Shown here one piece after another: positions 45,152 through 54,474 of a stretch of 64,000 bases of DNA (position 1 is its first letter; each line of letters opens with the position of its first letter). The notes beneath the pieces are model-generated. The model was not told the origin of the DNA. It worked only from the letters and a program-made list of their open reading frames with translations, and made no database searches. Source of the stretch: Bacteroidia bacterium (GTDB lineage: Bacteria; Bacteroidota; Bacteroidia; Flavobacteriales; Flavobacteriaceae); assembly GCA_030427735.1 (NCBI GenBank), contig JAUIBP010000009.1:62001-126000 (forward strand), read 5' to 3'. The position numbers and the translations under genes were made by a program.

Positions 45152-46804
45152 TTACTCCCTTTTTTCCAGTTCTTTAATAAAAAGAGAAGGTTTTATTTCT
45201 GTTATTTTAGTAAATGATTTCGAGAATGATTCAGCAGAGTTAAATCCAGACTCTTCCGCAATTGCTTTTACGGTATATTTTCTGAAAACAGGATCCGATT
45301 TCAATCGGGAAATACAATGGGTTATCCGTAAGTCGTTAAGATAATTTGAAAAGCTTTTCCCTTTATGGTGATTGATGATTTTGGATAAATAGTTAGCATT
45401 CGTATTTAATTCATTAGCAAGGCTATTAATCTTTATTTGAGAATTTAAAAAGCCCTTGTTCTTTTCAAAATCATTTAGTTTGGTTATAACTTCTAGGACT
45501 ATTTCTTCTTTTATATTTAAGGATTTAGAATCTGATTTTGTGTTAACGATGTCTTTTTTAGGAGTCGTTGTGTCTTCTTCTAAAAGTTCCTGTAATTTTT
45601 TTCTATAGTGGCGTCTCTTATATAGTATCCAAATTAAGAGTAACAAAATGAGTGATGCGCAAAAGAAAATAAAAAATAAATATGACTTTTTTTCTTTTTG
45701 TAAACTTAAAACTAGTCGATCTCTATCTTTTAATAGAATTGGGGTGTTGTATTCTTTATTAAGTCGTTGTGTTAAATTTTTATAACGTTTGTTAAGTACA
45801 TTATCTATTTCAAGTAAGCGTCTAACATACTTTAATTCATTAGCGACATCTTCATTTTTATGGAAATGATCTATTAAGGCTTCATATCCGTTTCGAAATT
45901 CAGGTTCTAAATCATTAATGAGGTATGTTATGGAATCTAGTTTTACAAAGGAATTTACAAAATCTTTTGTTTGATTTAATTGCTTTGCACTCATACCCAT
46001 AAAATAATAGCACATCGCTAAATTAGATAGGTCTTTATTATTTATAAATTTAGGCCTTACTTTTTTGAGACTATCGTAACTCTTTTGATAAGCAAAATTG
46101 TCGTAATTAATACAGGCTTCATTCAGTTTAAAATAGGGGATAAGTTCTTGTTTGTCATAATGAACGGATTCTTTTAAGCCCAAATTATTGTATAAAATTG
46201 CAGAATCTAATGCTTGCAAATGTCTGTAAGCATCACTTATGGCGTATAGGGAAATTAGATAGTCATTATAATTTTCTTTTTCTATAAATTCATTTTTAGC
46301 ATGTTTAAAAATCGTTAGAGCTTCTTGGTAATACCCTAATCTCGATTTAATTAATGCAATATTGAAGTCTACATCTGTGTTATCTGAAAGCGCTTTGGAT
46401 TTTAAATAATAAGTCAATGCATTATCGTATTCTCTGCTATCGTAATAAATACCTCCTAAAACATAATATACTTCGGATAATTCTGATAAAAACTGCTTCT
46501 TGTTTTTGGATTCTTTTAATAGGTTTACTACGCTGTCCTTATACTGTGTTCTTTTCGTGTGTTTTATATAATATTTGTATCCTGATATCAGATTAAAAGT
46601 ATCATTATGGCTTTTAGCTTTTTTTACATATGCTTTTATATTCTGAAGAAGACATGTGGTATCCGATTTACAATTTTTAATCTTTTCTTTTAAGATATTA
46701 TAATCATATTCCTCTGATAGTTGAATATCTTGAATTTGTCCAAAAAGAAGGTTTAAAAGAGTAGAATAAAGGAATAGGGTAATAATCAGGGCGCACTTCA
46801 TCAA
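45152..46804 (-). CDS. TPR/TM sensor with AraC-type DNA-binding domain
   Basis: 550 residues. Signal/TM N-terminus, TPR repeats (about 90-330), one TM helix (about 375-397, YLFFIFFCASLILLLLIWIL) and a C-terminal AraC HTH (about 450-550, KINSLANELNTNANYLSKII ... VKAIAEESGFNSAESFSKSF). Flavobacterial sensor-regulators of this layout sense in the periplasm and act on nearby genes. It lies within the cargo of exported proteins, which it probably regulates. Confidence 0.85.
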   Translation of the reverse strand: MMKCALIITLFLYSTLLNLLFGQIQDIQLSEEYDYNILKEKIKNCKSDTTCLLQNIKAYVKKAKSHNDTFNLISGYKYYIKHTKRTQYKDSVVNLLKESKNKKQFLSELSEVYYVLGGIYYDSREYDNALTYYLKSKALSDNTDVDFNIALIKSRLGYYQEALTIFKHAKNEFIEKENYNDYLISLYAISDAYRHLQALDSAILYNNLGLKESVHYDKQELIPYFKLNEACINYDNFAYQKSYDSLKKVRPKFINNKDLSNLAMCYYFMGMSAKQLNQTKDFVNSFVKLDSITYLINDLEPEFRNGYEALIDHFHKNEDVANELKYVRRLLEIDNVLNKRYKNLTQRLNKEYNTPILLKDRDRLVLSLQKEKKSYLFFIFFCASLILLLLIWILYKRRHYRKKLQELLEEDTTTPKKDIVNTKSDSKSLNIKEEIVLEVITKLNDFEKNKGFLNSQIKINSLANELNTNANYLSKIINHHKGKSFSNYLNDLRITHCISRLKSDPVFRKYTVKAIAEESGFNSAESFSKSFTKITEIKPSLFIKELEKRE

Positions 46805-46854
46805 TCTATCGTTTGAAATATTCTGTTTATCGATTTATGTATATAACTTGATAA

Positions 46855-47025
46855 CTAAGTTTTAATTGCCGTCGCAAGATATAGTGCTGAAGCTATAAAT
46901 TCAACTTTAACATCATAATTTTTAATAAGGAATTTATCTCTAACAGATGTAATACTTTTACAGTTTTTCTCTAAACCTTTAGCAATTATTCTTGCGTTTA
47001 ACCCTTTATTGGTTTTGAAGGTTAT
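46855..47025 (-). other. Unassigned open stretch, possible gene remnant
   Basis: A 56-codon frame without stop reads KGLNARIIAKGLEKNCKSIT ... KVEFIASALYLATAIKT, stop TAG at 46855-46857. It looks protein-like but has no start codon and a stop directly upstream. The rest of 46805-47643 has no gene. It includes a run of 14 T (47395-47408) and the operator-like dyad at 47234. Confidence 0.25.
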
Positions 47026-47233
47026 CTAATCTAATATGGGATATCAAATTTACTAAAGGAATGACACTTTATAATTATGCAAATTTATCATGGATTGGAT
47101 TTTAAATGAATAAAAAGGAAGTATCTCACTAAGTGTGTAAAGTTTAAATATCGAGGGTTAAATGTGTTTAGCTGTTTTATTGACTGCAAAGACAGGAGCA
47201 TTTATCTATACCTTGTTTTCATAAATATACCAC

Positions 47234-47253
47234 TCTACATTCATGAATCTAGA
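47234..47253. promoter_or_regulatory. 20-bp near-palindrome, second site
   Basis: TCTACATTCATGAATCTAGA, the reverse complement of the site at 38516-38535. Weak similarity continues on the left for about 60 bp. A related half-site, ATTCATGAA, occurs at 47328-47336. It lies about 390 bp upstream of the thioredoxin-like gene. Confidence 0.55.
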
Positions 47254-47643
47254 CTTAATAGCTTTCGATTTTCATTTTTTTTAATCTTATTTCGCTCTCA
47301 GAATAAATTTGATCCGTTCATTAATATATTCATGAACTATAAATTGAAATTAAATGGTCATAGATGTTAAAATGACAGTTGTTGAGATATATGATTTTTT
47401 TTTTTTTTGATAATGCTCATGTTATTCTTAAGTTCATTTATCTGACAATGATATTTAGTCGTATGAAAGTAAAATTTCTAAATATGATAAGTGTGTCATG
47501 AATATGGCGTATCAAAAAAAAATAAGAATTAATGCTAATAGGAACATTAATAATTCCTTCAATTTGGCTTTTTAATAGGTTATAAGTTGTAGTGTACTAG
47601 ATTTTCCTACTAAAATAGTAATGATTAATTTGAAAAATATTTT

Positions 47644-48765
47644 ATGTCAAAAAATAAATTTATAAGTATTATAATTTTTCTTAATATTTTTTCTTGTAAA
47701 AATTTAGAAGAAAAATTCAGTCTAAACGGTACGATTACAGTTGAAGGTGTTAAAGACTTAGCATTGGCAAGTGGATTTATCTCAGGTGATTTCTATGATT
47801 ATAAATTTAATAAAGAGGTTACTAAAGTTTATAACAAAAGGTTTGAAATAGAAGGGGAAATGAATGTGCCCCATGCCTTTTATTTCATCACCAACACAGG
47901 AGGTATCTCTGGCCTCTTTTTTCTTGATGAAGTAGAGCAGACTTTATTGATCGATACGTTAAGTATGAATATAACCCCAAAAGTTATTAATTCTAAAACT
48001 AACGATGAATATTTATATAAATATTTGCCACGTACGGAAAAGTTAACAGAAAGAGATGAAATATTAAAAAGCCAATGGAATGATTCAATTTCAGATTTAA
48101 AAAAAGAACAGATTCGAAACGGAAGAAGAAAAATTAGAGAAAAAAAAGATGAAGTCCTACTGAATTACGTAAAAGAGTACCCTTCCTCAGTAGTTGCCAT
48201 GTGGTTAATTGCAAGAAACTTTACTATATACGGATTTAAAGAAATATACCATACTGCATATAGTCACTTATCCTTTAATTTAAAAGAGACTTATTGTGGT
48301 AAAGCATTAGAATCCAAATTGAAAATAGCTAGTATTACTTCAATACATGGAATATTACCAGATGCATTTCTTAAAGAATATCAAGGTGTTAGTAAGTCAA
48401 TTTCATTTAAAGAACTTCCTTCGCGGTACACTCTTGTCGATTTCTGGGCAAGTAATTGTGAACCTTGCATAAAACAATTTCCTGCTTTGAAGGAATTGTA
48501 TGAAACAACAGATCGAAATTATTTTGACATTATTGCAATTTCCACAGATTCAGAACGAACTGCTGAAAATTGGGAGAGGATTATACAGGATAAAACATTA
48601 ACGTGGAATCAGTTTCTTGATGAAAATGGAGATTTTTCTAAAAAACTTATGATTAATGCTGTTCCTGCAAATTTTTTATTAGATAACAATGGAAAAATTT
48701 TATTAAAAAATTTTTCTGTCGAAGAATTGAAAAATTTTCTTAGCACTAATCAGAAAAAGGTATAA
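47644..48765 (+). CDS. TlpA-like thiol:disulfide oxidoreductase lipoprotein
   Basis: 373 residues. Lipoprotein-like N-terminus (FLNIFSCKNLEEK), an N-terminal DUF4369-like beta domain (about 25-115), a helical linker and a thioredoxin fold (about 255-370) with the redox motif WASNCEPCIKQFP (CEPC) and cis-Pro AVPANFL. Bacteroidetes members reduce disulphides or cytochromes in the periplasm. Here they could serve the Cys-rich lipoproteins of the same cargo. Confidence 0.88.
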   Translation: MSKNKFISIIIFLNIFSCKNLEEKFSLNGTITVEGVKDLALASGFISGDFYDYKFNKEVTKVYNKRFEIEGEMNVPHAFYFITNTGGISGLFFLDEVEQTLLIDTLSMNITPKVINSKTNDEYLYKYLPRTEKLTERDEILKSQWNDSISDLKKEQIRNGRRKIREKKDEVLLNYVKEYPSSVVAMWLIARNFTIYGFKEIYHTAYSHLSFNLKETYCGKALESKLKIASITSIHGILPDAFLKEYQGVSKSISFKELPSRYTLVDFWASNCEPCIKQFPALKELYETTDRNYFDIIAISTDSERTAENWERIIQDKTLTWNQFLDENGDFSKKLMINAVPANFLLDNNGKILLKNFSVEELKNFLSTNQKKV

Positions 48766-48850
48766 GTAAACAATTCATAGGTGAAATTTGTTGTGTATAA
48801 TTTTGACGCAACCAAAACCGAAATTAAGCATCTTATAAATAAATAACATT

Positions 48851-49309
48851 ATGAGAAATTGGATATACTTACTTTTTTTGACTCTTGTACTAGTATCTTG
48901 TAGCAATGAAGATGATGACATAACCGATGAAGTCAACTATTCCATAATTGGAGAAGGTGAATTATATGGAAATGGACAGGAGGAAATTGAACCATCGAAC
49001 TTAATAATACAAGATTCAGCTTCGTGGAGTGCACTTACTACAAAAATGGATTCTTATAGTAAGATAACAAATACATTCGATAATGATATCGATTTTAGTT
49101 CTGATATGGTTCTGGCTATTTTTGACAGTATAAGGGCAAGAACATTTTATACTTTTACAATGACTACAATTCAAGAAACATCAACCAAAGTTATTGTAAA
49201 CTATAAGAAGACAACAACTAACCAGGGGTACGATGTCATTAACCAGCCTTTTATAGTTGTAAAAATACCAAAATCGAGTAATAAGGAAATTTTGTTTAAT
49301 CAAAACTAA
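48851..49309 (+). CDS. Surface-type lipoprotein, paralogue of 43427-43885
   Basis: 152 residues. Lipobox Cys17 followed by SNEDDDITDEVNYSIIGEGE. It matches 43427-43885 along its whole length apart from the signal peptide (for example YGNGQEEIEPS, IFDSIRARTFY, GYDVINQPFI). The pair flank the TetR and AraC regulators in inverted orientation. Function unknown. Confidence 0.75.
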   Translation: MRNWIYLLFLTLVLVSCSNEDDDITDEVNYSIIGEGELYGNGQEEIEPSNLIIQDSASWSALTTKMDSYSKITNTFDNDIDFSSDMVLAIFDSIRARTFYTFTMTTIQETSTKVIVNYKKTTTNQGYDVINQPFIVVKIPKSSNKEILFNQN

Positions 49310-49490
49310 TAGTCTTAGATTAAACAAATTCGTTGTCTTTGCGTTTTCAATTTATATCCTTTTTTACAAGATAAAATTCAAAATTGGGTTGGGTAGGAAG
49401 GCAAGTTATCTACGAACCCATTTAAAATAGGTTGTAGCCAATATAACGCAACCAAATAGAACTTCTATTATCTACAAATAAATAGTACTT

Positions 49491-49961
49491 ATGAAAAAAA
49501 TAATTTTAGGGTTTTTGACAATTGGCATTTTGTTGTCTTGCAGTAGTGATGATGATAACGAATTCAATACCAACGAACAAAATTTTCTTGTTTTTGGGCA
49601 TTTTTATGGAGAATGTTTTGGAGAAAAATGTGTAGAAACATTTAAACTAACCGATACATCGCTTTTTGAAGATACAGTTGACGACTACAACGGAGAGAAT
49701 GCCGAATTTGTTGAATTAGAACATGATTTGTTTAAACAAGTTAAAAACATAACGGATTTTTTCCCTAATCAACTTCTCAATCAGAATGAAACAGTTTTTG
49801 GTTGTCCAGATTGTACTGACGGAGGAGGATTATTTATTCAATATTCAGAAAATGGGAATTTAAAACGTTGGAGAATTGACCAAGTCAAAGATAATGTTCC
49901 TGATTATTTACATATTTTTATTGATAAAGTGAACGAAAAAATAGCACTTATAAACGAATAA
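49491..49961 (+). CDS. Small surface-type lipoprotein with Cys pairs
   Basis: 156 residues. Lipobox Cys17 then SSDDDNEFN. Body has CFGEKC and CPDC motifs, suggesting disulphides or a metal site. No family recognised. It stands 180 bp after the 48851 gene. Confidence 0.65.
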   Translation: MKKIILGFLTIGILLSCSSDDDNEFNTNEQNFLVFGHFYGECFGEKCVETFKLTDTSLFEDTVDDYNGENAEFVELEHDLFKQVKNITDFFPNQLLNQNETVFGCPDCTDGGGLFIQYSENGNLKRWRIDQVKDNVPDYLHIFIDKVNEKIALINE

Positions 49962-50125
49962 AAAATGGCTTATGAGAATGATGTATCTAGCTGATCGCAG
50001 CTGAATTCCTTATTGAAATTCTATGCTTATTTAGAGTCTTACCGCACCGATGTCTTACCGAAACCATTATCGTCAATTTTAAATGTTACCAAACTAAGAA
50101 AATAGGTTTATAAAATATTAAAAAC

Positions 50126-50659
50126 ATGAAAAGCAGAATTCTTATTATTAGTTTATTGTTATTAAGTAGCATAATTTCATCTTGTTCTTCAGATGATGGT
50201 TTTAATTATCAAAGTGATTTTGAAAATAGCCGAAATGCTTGGTTGAATTTTAAATCATCATCAAATAATTCATATAAATATACCGTAAATGGAGGTTCAG
50301 TTTTTACTACTTATGGTTGGGAGACTACTATTACAGTGTCTAAAGGCGTAATAATTGGACGTGCTTTTAGATACACAAATGGGGCAGAAGATTTTATTCC
50401 AGTAGACCAATTGGAATGGACTGAAAATGAAAATGAAATCAACAGTCTCGAGCATGAGCATACAAGCGCATTTACCGCTGTAACCTTAGATGCTATATAT
50501 ATCAAAGCTGAATACGAATGGTTAATAAAGAGGGATAATGCAAATTCGGTTTTTAAAAGTGATAACGATGGGATGATTTCAGCTTGTGGATATTATTTTA
50601 ATGATTGTCAAGATGATTGTTTCCATGGGGTGCATATTAAAACTATAGAAACCCTTTGA
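50126..50659 (+). CDS. Small surface-type lipoprotein
   Basis: 177 residues. Lipobox Cys20 then SSDDGFNYQ. Body: FENSRNAWLNFKSSSNNSYK and ITVSKGVIIGRAFRY, with a C-terminal CGYYFNDCQDDCFHG cluster of three Cys. The DUF6174-like YxYTV-type pattern is possible but uncertain. Function unknown. Confidence 0.65.
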   Translation: MKSRILIISLLLLSSIISSCSSDDGFNYQSDFENSRNAWLNFKSSSNNSYKYTVNGGSVFTTYGWETTITVSKGVIIGRAFRYTNGAEDFIPVDQLEWTENENEINSLEHEHTSAFTAVTLDAIYIKAEYEWLIKRDNANSVFKSDNDGMISACGYYFNDCQDDCFHGVHIKTIETL

Positions 50660-50667
50660 AATTCCGG

Positions 50668-50784
50668 ATGGGTAAAACATTTGAAAATTTAAGTAATCCT
50701 GCTATAGGTAAGAAATTTTTGGAAGACGGTAAAAATGATGTTTTAATAGGAAACACATGTAATGAAGCGTCTCTCTATATATAA
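50668..50784 (+). CDS. Possible 38-residue protein
   Basis: ATG 50668 to TAA 50782-50784, beginning MGKTFENLSNPAIGKKFLED. It lies in the gap before the amidohydrolase gene (14 bp to its start). It may be a fragment of a larger lost gene. No family recognised. Confidence 0.25.
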   Translation: MGKTFENLSNPAIGKKFLEDGKNDVLIGNTCNEASLYI

Positions 50785-50798
50785 ATTTATTAAAGCCA

Positions 50799-52073
50799 AT
50801 GAAAAATATAGGCGTAATATTATTGCTTCTATCAGCTATGTTTGCAGCAGTTTCTTGTAAAGAGAAGGAGACGATTGATTTATTAATTAGTAACACTAGC
50901 ATAATTTCTGTTGAGAATGAAGCTATTGAAGAGAATAAAGATATTTTAATCAAAGAAGGGAAGATCTTCGGTATTAGTAATCATAAAAAAAGTTATAATG
51001 CTTATACCATAAAAGAAAAAATTAATGCAGAAGGTAAATTTGTAATGCCTTCTCTTATAGATATGCATGTGCATATTCCTGATGGTTTAAGCAAAACAAT
51101 TTTACCAATGTATTTTGCAAATGGTATAAGCTTGGTTAGATCAATGCGGGCAGTGGATAGTTATTCAAAAATTAAAGAGGGGCTTTCAGATAAATATTAC
51201 TATCCAAGTATTTATTTTTCATCACCTACAATAAGCAGAAAATTGGACTTTGATAGCGAGGAAGTAGATTCTCTCTTTTCAAAATATGCGATAGATGGTT
51301 ATGATTTCACAAAAATACTAAGTGTTAAAGATTCTACAGTATTTAAAAATATAGTTACGTCTGCTGAAAAGTATAATATAGAATTAGCAGGACATTATCT
51401 CCCTAATATTCCTAAGAGTTTGTTTTATAAGGCTAATTATAAAACAGTTGAACATTTGGGTGGATTTATACACAATGATTCTTTGGATTTATCTTCATTA
51501 AAGGAATTTATAACTAGAAATATATATATGTGCCCTACCTTAAATTGGTATTATATTTCGGATAAAATTATAGAGGAAAATCAAATTTTAAATAAAGAAG
51601 AGTATAGTAGATTTATACCAAATAATATTCTTGAAATTTGGAAAGAACGATATATTTCAAAAAATAAAAATGTGACAGATTATACCAATAGAATAAAAGC
51701 AGTAGAGAATATAAATGCCGTAGCCCCAGAGCTTATTATAGCTGGCGGTGACTCTAACATCTATATTGTACCAGGCTTTGGTCTGTATGATGAGCTTAAT
51801 CGTCTAGAAGATGCAGGGTTATCTCCTTTTCAAATATTAAAAACAGCAACGGTAAATTCTGCAAAGTGTTTAAATATATTTGATAAAACAGGATCAGTCG
51901 ATATAGGTAAAGAAGCAAGTTTGTTGATTCTAAATGAAAACCCAATAATGAACTTGTCTTCGCTAAAGAACATCTACGGGATTTTTTATAAAAATAGGTA
52001 TTCAGATAGAACAACTTTAGATTTAATTTTAAAAAAGTCAATAAGTGAATTGAAAAAGACCGACAGATGGTAA
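50799..52073 (+). CDS. Amidohydrolase-family lipoprotein (imidazolonepropionase-like)
   Basis: 424 residues. Lipobox Cys20 (AAVSCKEKE). The amidohydrolase core shows DMHVHIPDG (HxH), FTKILS (candidate carbamylated Lys), AGHYLPN, VEHLGGF and the metal Asp in GGDSNIY. The family hydrolyses cyclic amides or Xaa-Pro peptides. Exported forms act on peptides in the periplasm. Substrate unknown. Its presence in the lipoprotein-rich cargo is consistent with scavenging or processing, but that is inferred. Confidence 0.82.
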   Translation: MKNIGVILLLLSAMFAAVSCKEKETIDLLISNTSIISVENEAIEENKDILIKEGKIFGISNHKKSYNAYTIKEKINAEGKFVMPSLIDMHVHIPDGLSKTILPMYFANGISLVRSMRAVDSYSKIKEGLSDKYYYPSIYFSSPTISRKLDFDSEEVDSLFSKYAIDGYDFTKILSVKDSTVFKNIVTSAEKYNIELAGHYLPNIPKSLFYKANYKTVEHLGGFIHNDSLDLSSLKEFITRNIYMCPTLNWYYISDKIIEENQILNKEEYSRFIPNNILEIWKERYISKNKNVTDYTNRIKAVENINAVAPELIIAGGDSNIYIVPGFGLYDELNRLEDAGLSPFQILKTATVNSAKCLNIFDKTGSVDIGKEASLLILNENPIMNLSSLKNIYGIFYKNRYSDRTTLDLILKKSISELKKTDRW

Positions 52074-52135
52074 ACAATTATAGAATCTTAACTTATCTAA
52101 TTTTTTAAGAAATCATTAAAAAAGTAAACCAAGCT

Positions 52136-52681
52136 ATGAAAAAATTATTATTAATTTTAACAGTCTTAACAACATTATACTCGTGTAGTGAAGATGATGA
52201 TCAACCAACAAATCCTATCGACCAATTACCTCCTGTCACCCAAACAGGCGAACAAACTTTTGGTTGCTTAATTAATGGTGAACCATTTGTGCCTCCAGTA
52301 TTTGGTCGTAATGCGCCAAAGGCGTTTTATCAGCTTGTAGATGGTGCTTATTTTTTAGGAATTTCTGCATCAATTAATTCCAGTCCATTAAAAAGTTTAG
52401 GTATTGGTGCTGATGCAATTTCAATCAAGGAGAATATGTCTTATACATTCACGCAGGAGGATAAGGATAATCCAGCCTTTTATGCTAGATATCTTTTAGG
52501 TGGAGGGATAAATGCGGAATATACAACTACAATAGTTCATAGTGGCATAATTAATATATCAAAATTCGATGAAGATAATTTTATTATATCTGGAACATTT
52601 GAATTTGAAGCAGAAGAAATTAATACAGGAGAAATAATTCAAGTTTCGGAAGGTCGATTCGATCTTAACTATACCAACTAA
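52136..52681 (+). CDS. Tandem lipoprotein family, copy 1 (DUF6252-like)
   Basis: 181 residues. Lipobox Cys17 followed by SEDDDQPTNPIDQLPPVTQT, then the shared GxQTFGCLINGEPFVPP motif and a C-terminal GTFEFEAEE ... GRFDLNY. The pattern fits the DUF6252 family of Bacteroidetes exported lipoproteins. Its signal peptide differs from those of copies 2-5, but the tether and GCLINGEPF module match copy 2. Confidence 0.75.
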   Translation: MKKLLLILTVLTTLYSCSEDDDQPTNPIDQLPPVTQTGEQTFGCLINGEPFVPPVFGRNAPKAFYQLVDGAYFLGISASINSSPLKSLGIGADAISIKENMSYTFTQEDKDNPAFYARYLLGGGINAEYTTTIVHSGIINISKFDEDNFIISGTFEFEAEEINTGEIIQVSEGRFDLNYTN

Positions 52682-52687
52682 ACTATT

Positions 52688-53230
52688 ATGAAGCATTATA
52701 TTTTATACCTATTGTTGGGTTTGAGCTTAGCAGGCTGTTGTAACGACGACGACCAACCCGAAAACCCTAAAGAACAATTACCACCTGCTACGCAAACCGG
52801 CGAACAAACTTTTGGTTGCTTAATTAATGGCGAACCATTTGTGCCACCAATATTTGGTCGTAATGCGCCTAAGGCGTTTTATCAATTTGTAGATGGGGCT
52901 TATACCTTGAATATTAGTGGTAGCAATGGAGGAGGTTCTACTTTGCAATCAATTTCCATTGGTGCTATTGATACTCCTTTTATAATAGAAGAAACCACTT
53001 ATGCTTTATACGAGGAAAGTGAAGGGAAATATTATGGTAAATATAATATAGGAGGAGGAATCACTTATAGTGGAACTTCATCCGAGGAACTCCCAGGCAC
53101 ATTAACCATAACAAACTTCGACCCAAAGAACTTTATTATTTCAGGAACGTTTGAGTTTACAGTTTTAGATGATGACGGCAACGAAATCAATATTACCGAT
53201 GGCCGTTTCGATATGAATTATACCAATTAA
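52688..53230 (+). CDS. Tandem lipoprotein family, copy 2 (DUF6252-like)
   Basis: 180 residues, 6 bp after copy 1. Signal MKHYILYLLLGLSLAGC then CNDDDQPENPKEQLPPATQT. It shares GCLINGEPFVPP and FGRNAPKAFYQ with copy 1, and the signal with copy 3. C-terminal FIISGTFEFTVLDDDGNEIN then ITDGRFDMNY. It appears to be a mosaic of the two. Confidence 0.75.
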   Translation: MKHYILYLLLGLSLAGCCNDDDQPENPKEQLPPATQTGEQTFGCLINGEPFVPPIFGRNAPKAFYQFVDGAYTLNISGSNGGGSTLQSISIGAIDTPFIIEETTYALYEESEGKYYGKYNIGGGITYSGTSSEELPGTLTITNFDPKNFIISGTFEFTVLDDDGNEINITDGRFDMNYTN

Positions 53231-53236
53231 ACTTTT

Positions 53237-53806
53237 ATGAAGCATTATATTTTATACCTATTGTTGGGTTTGAGCTTAGCAGGCTGTTGTAACGACGACG
53301 ACCAACCCGAAAACCCATTAGACCAACTCCCACCAGCAACGCAAACTGGAGCCAACACTGCTGGCTGTTTGGTGGATGGTGAAGTTTTTTTACCTAATAA
53401 CAAGAGTATGCAACCATTAATTTGTAACTACCTTGATGGAAAAGATTTTTCGATTGTGATATCAAGAAAAATTGATGGAATCACATATAAAATCTACATA
53501 TATATAGGAGACACACAATTAGAAGTTGGTCAAACTTATGAACTTCGGGAGGAGATAGATGGAACCTCAAAATTTGGATGGTACTATATTCAATATCCAC
53601 TTCCTGATTTATATACGTTTAATTATAAAACAAAATCAACAATAATAGGCGAATTAGTTATTACACATCACGATTTTGATAAGGCCATATTGAGTGGTAC
53701 CTTTTGGTTTGATGCTCAATTTAATAGTTCTGAATATTATAATGGAGAAGTTAATGAGAACAAAATTATTAAAGTCAGAGAGGGTCGTTTCGACATGGAA
53801 TATTAA
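53237..53806 (+). CDS. Tandem lipoprotein family, copy 3 (DUF6252-like)
   Basis: 189 residues, 6 bp after copy 2. The signal peptide is identical to copy 2. After TQTG it switches to ANTAGCLVDGEVFLP as in copies 4 and 5. It ends AILSGTFWFDAQFNSSEYYN ... REGRFDMEY. The middle differs from all other copies. Confidence 0.75.
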   Translation: MKHYILYLLLGLSLAGCCNDDDQPENPLDQLPPATQTGANTAGCLVDGEVFLPNNKSMQPLICNYLDGKDFSIVISRKIDGITYKIYIYIGDTQLEVGQTYELREEIDGTSKFGWYYIQYPLPDLYTFNYKTKSTIIGELVITHHDFDKAILSGTFWFDAQFNSSEYYNGEVNENKIIKVREGRFDMEY

Positions 53807-53946
53807 AGAATATATAAAACCTAAAATTCAAAAACAAATTCCCTATGATAAAGCGCAAAGCAGAAAAGACTATTTACTAGGTAAACAGTCTTTTCAAGAA
53901 TTCAAATTAAACAATATCTCACAATTATTTATTCTCAAACAAAATT

Positions 53947-54474
53947 ATGAAGCATTATATTTTATACCTATTGTTGAGTTTATCCTTTACAGCCTGTTGT
54001 AACGACGACGACCAACCCGAAACCCCTATAGACCAATTACCTCCTGCCACCCAAACTGGAGCCAATACTGCTGGTTGTTTGGTGGATGGTGAAGCTATAT
54101 ACTCAAAAGGACGAAATTTAACATTTCAATTATTTTATAATGATGGAGAAGATTTTGGTCTTTTAGTAAGTAATGAGAAAAATAATATAGACAGGGTTAT
54201 TCATGTAGCGTCATATAATGAGTCTATGGAAGTAGGTCAAGTTTACCAACTTGTTGGTTATGGTATAGATTCAAAATTTGGGGAGTATGTTATTCAATAT
54301 CCAGATTTTACAAATAAAGAATATCAAACAACTTCAATTGTTACAGGAGAATTAATTATCACCCATCACGATTTTGACAATGCCATTATTAGTGGCACGT
54401 TTTGGTTTGATGCCATTGATAGCAAGGGTAATGTTGTGCAAATTAGGGAAGGGCGATTTGATGGAGAGTATTGA
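53947..54474 (+). CDS. Tandem lipoprotein family, copy 4 (DUF6252-like)
   Basis: 175 residues. Signal MKHYILYLLLSLSFTACC, tether NDDDQPETPIDQLPPATQTG, then ANTAGCLVDGEAI. The middle is divergent (YSKGRNLTFQLF ...), but the last ~45 residues (VTGELIITHHDFDNAIISGT ... NVVQIREGRFDGEY) match copy 5 almost exactly. It follows a 140-bp spacer that is itself repeated. Confidence 0.75.
   Translation: MKHYILYLLLSLSFTACCNDDDQPETPIDQLPPATQTGANTAGCLVDGEAIYSKGRNLTFQLFYNDGEDFGLLVSNEKNNIDRVIHVASYNESMEVGQVYQLVGYGIDSKFGEYVIQYPDFTNKEYQTTSIVTGELIITHHDFDNAIISGTFWFDAIDSKGNVVQIREGRFDGEY

Noticed and set aside
47395-47408. Run of 14 T as a terminator
   Set aside because: No stable hairpin precedes it, so it is only a homopolymer in an AT-rich gap.
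53694-54002. 102-residue open frame linking array copies 3 and 4
   Set aside because: It overlaps the ends of two real lipoprotein genes in another frame and has no signal peptide or known domain.
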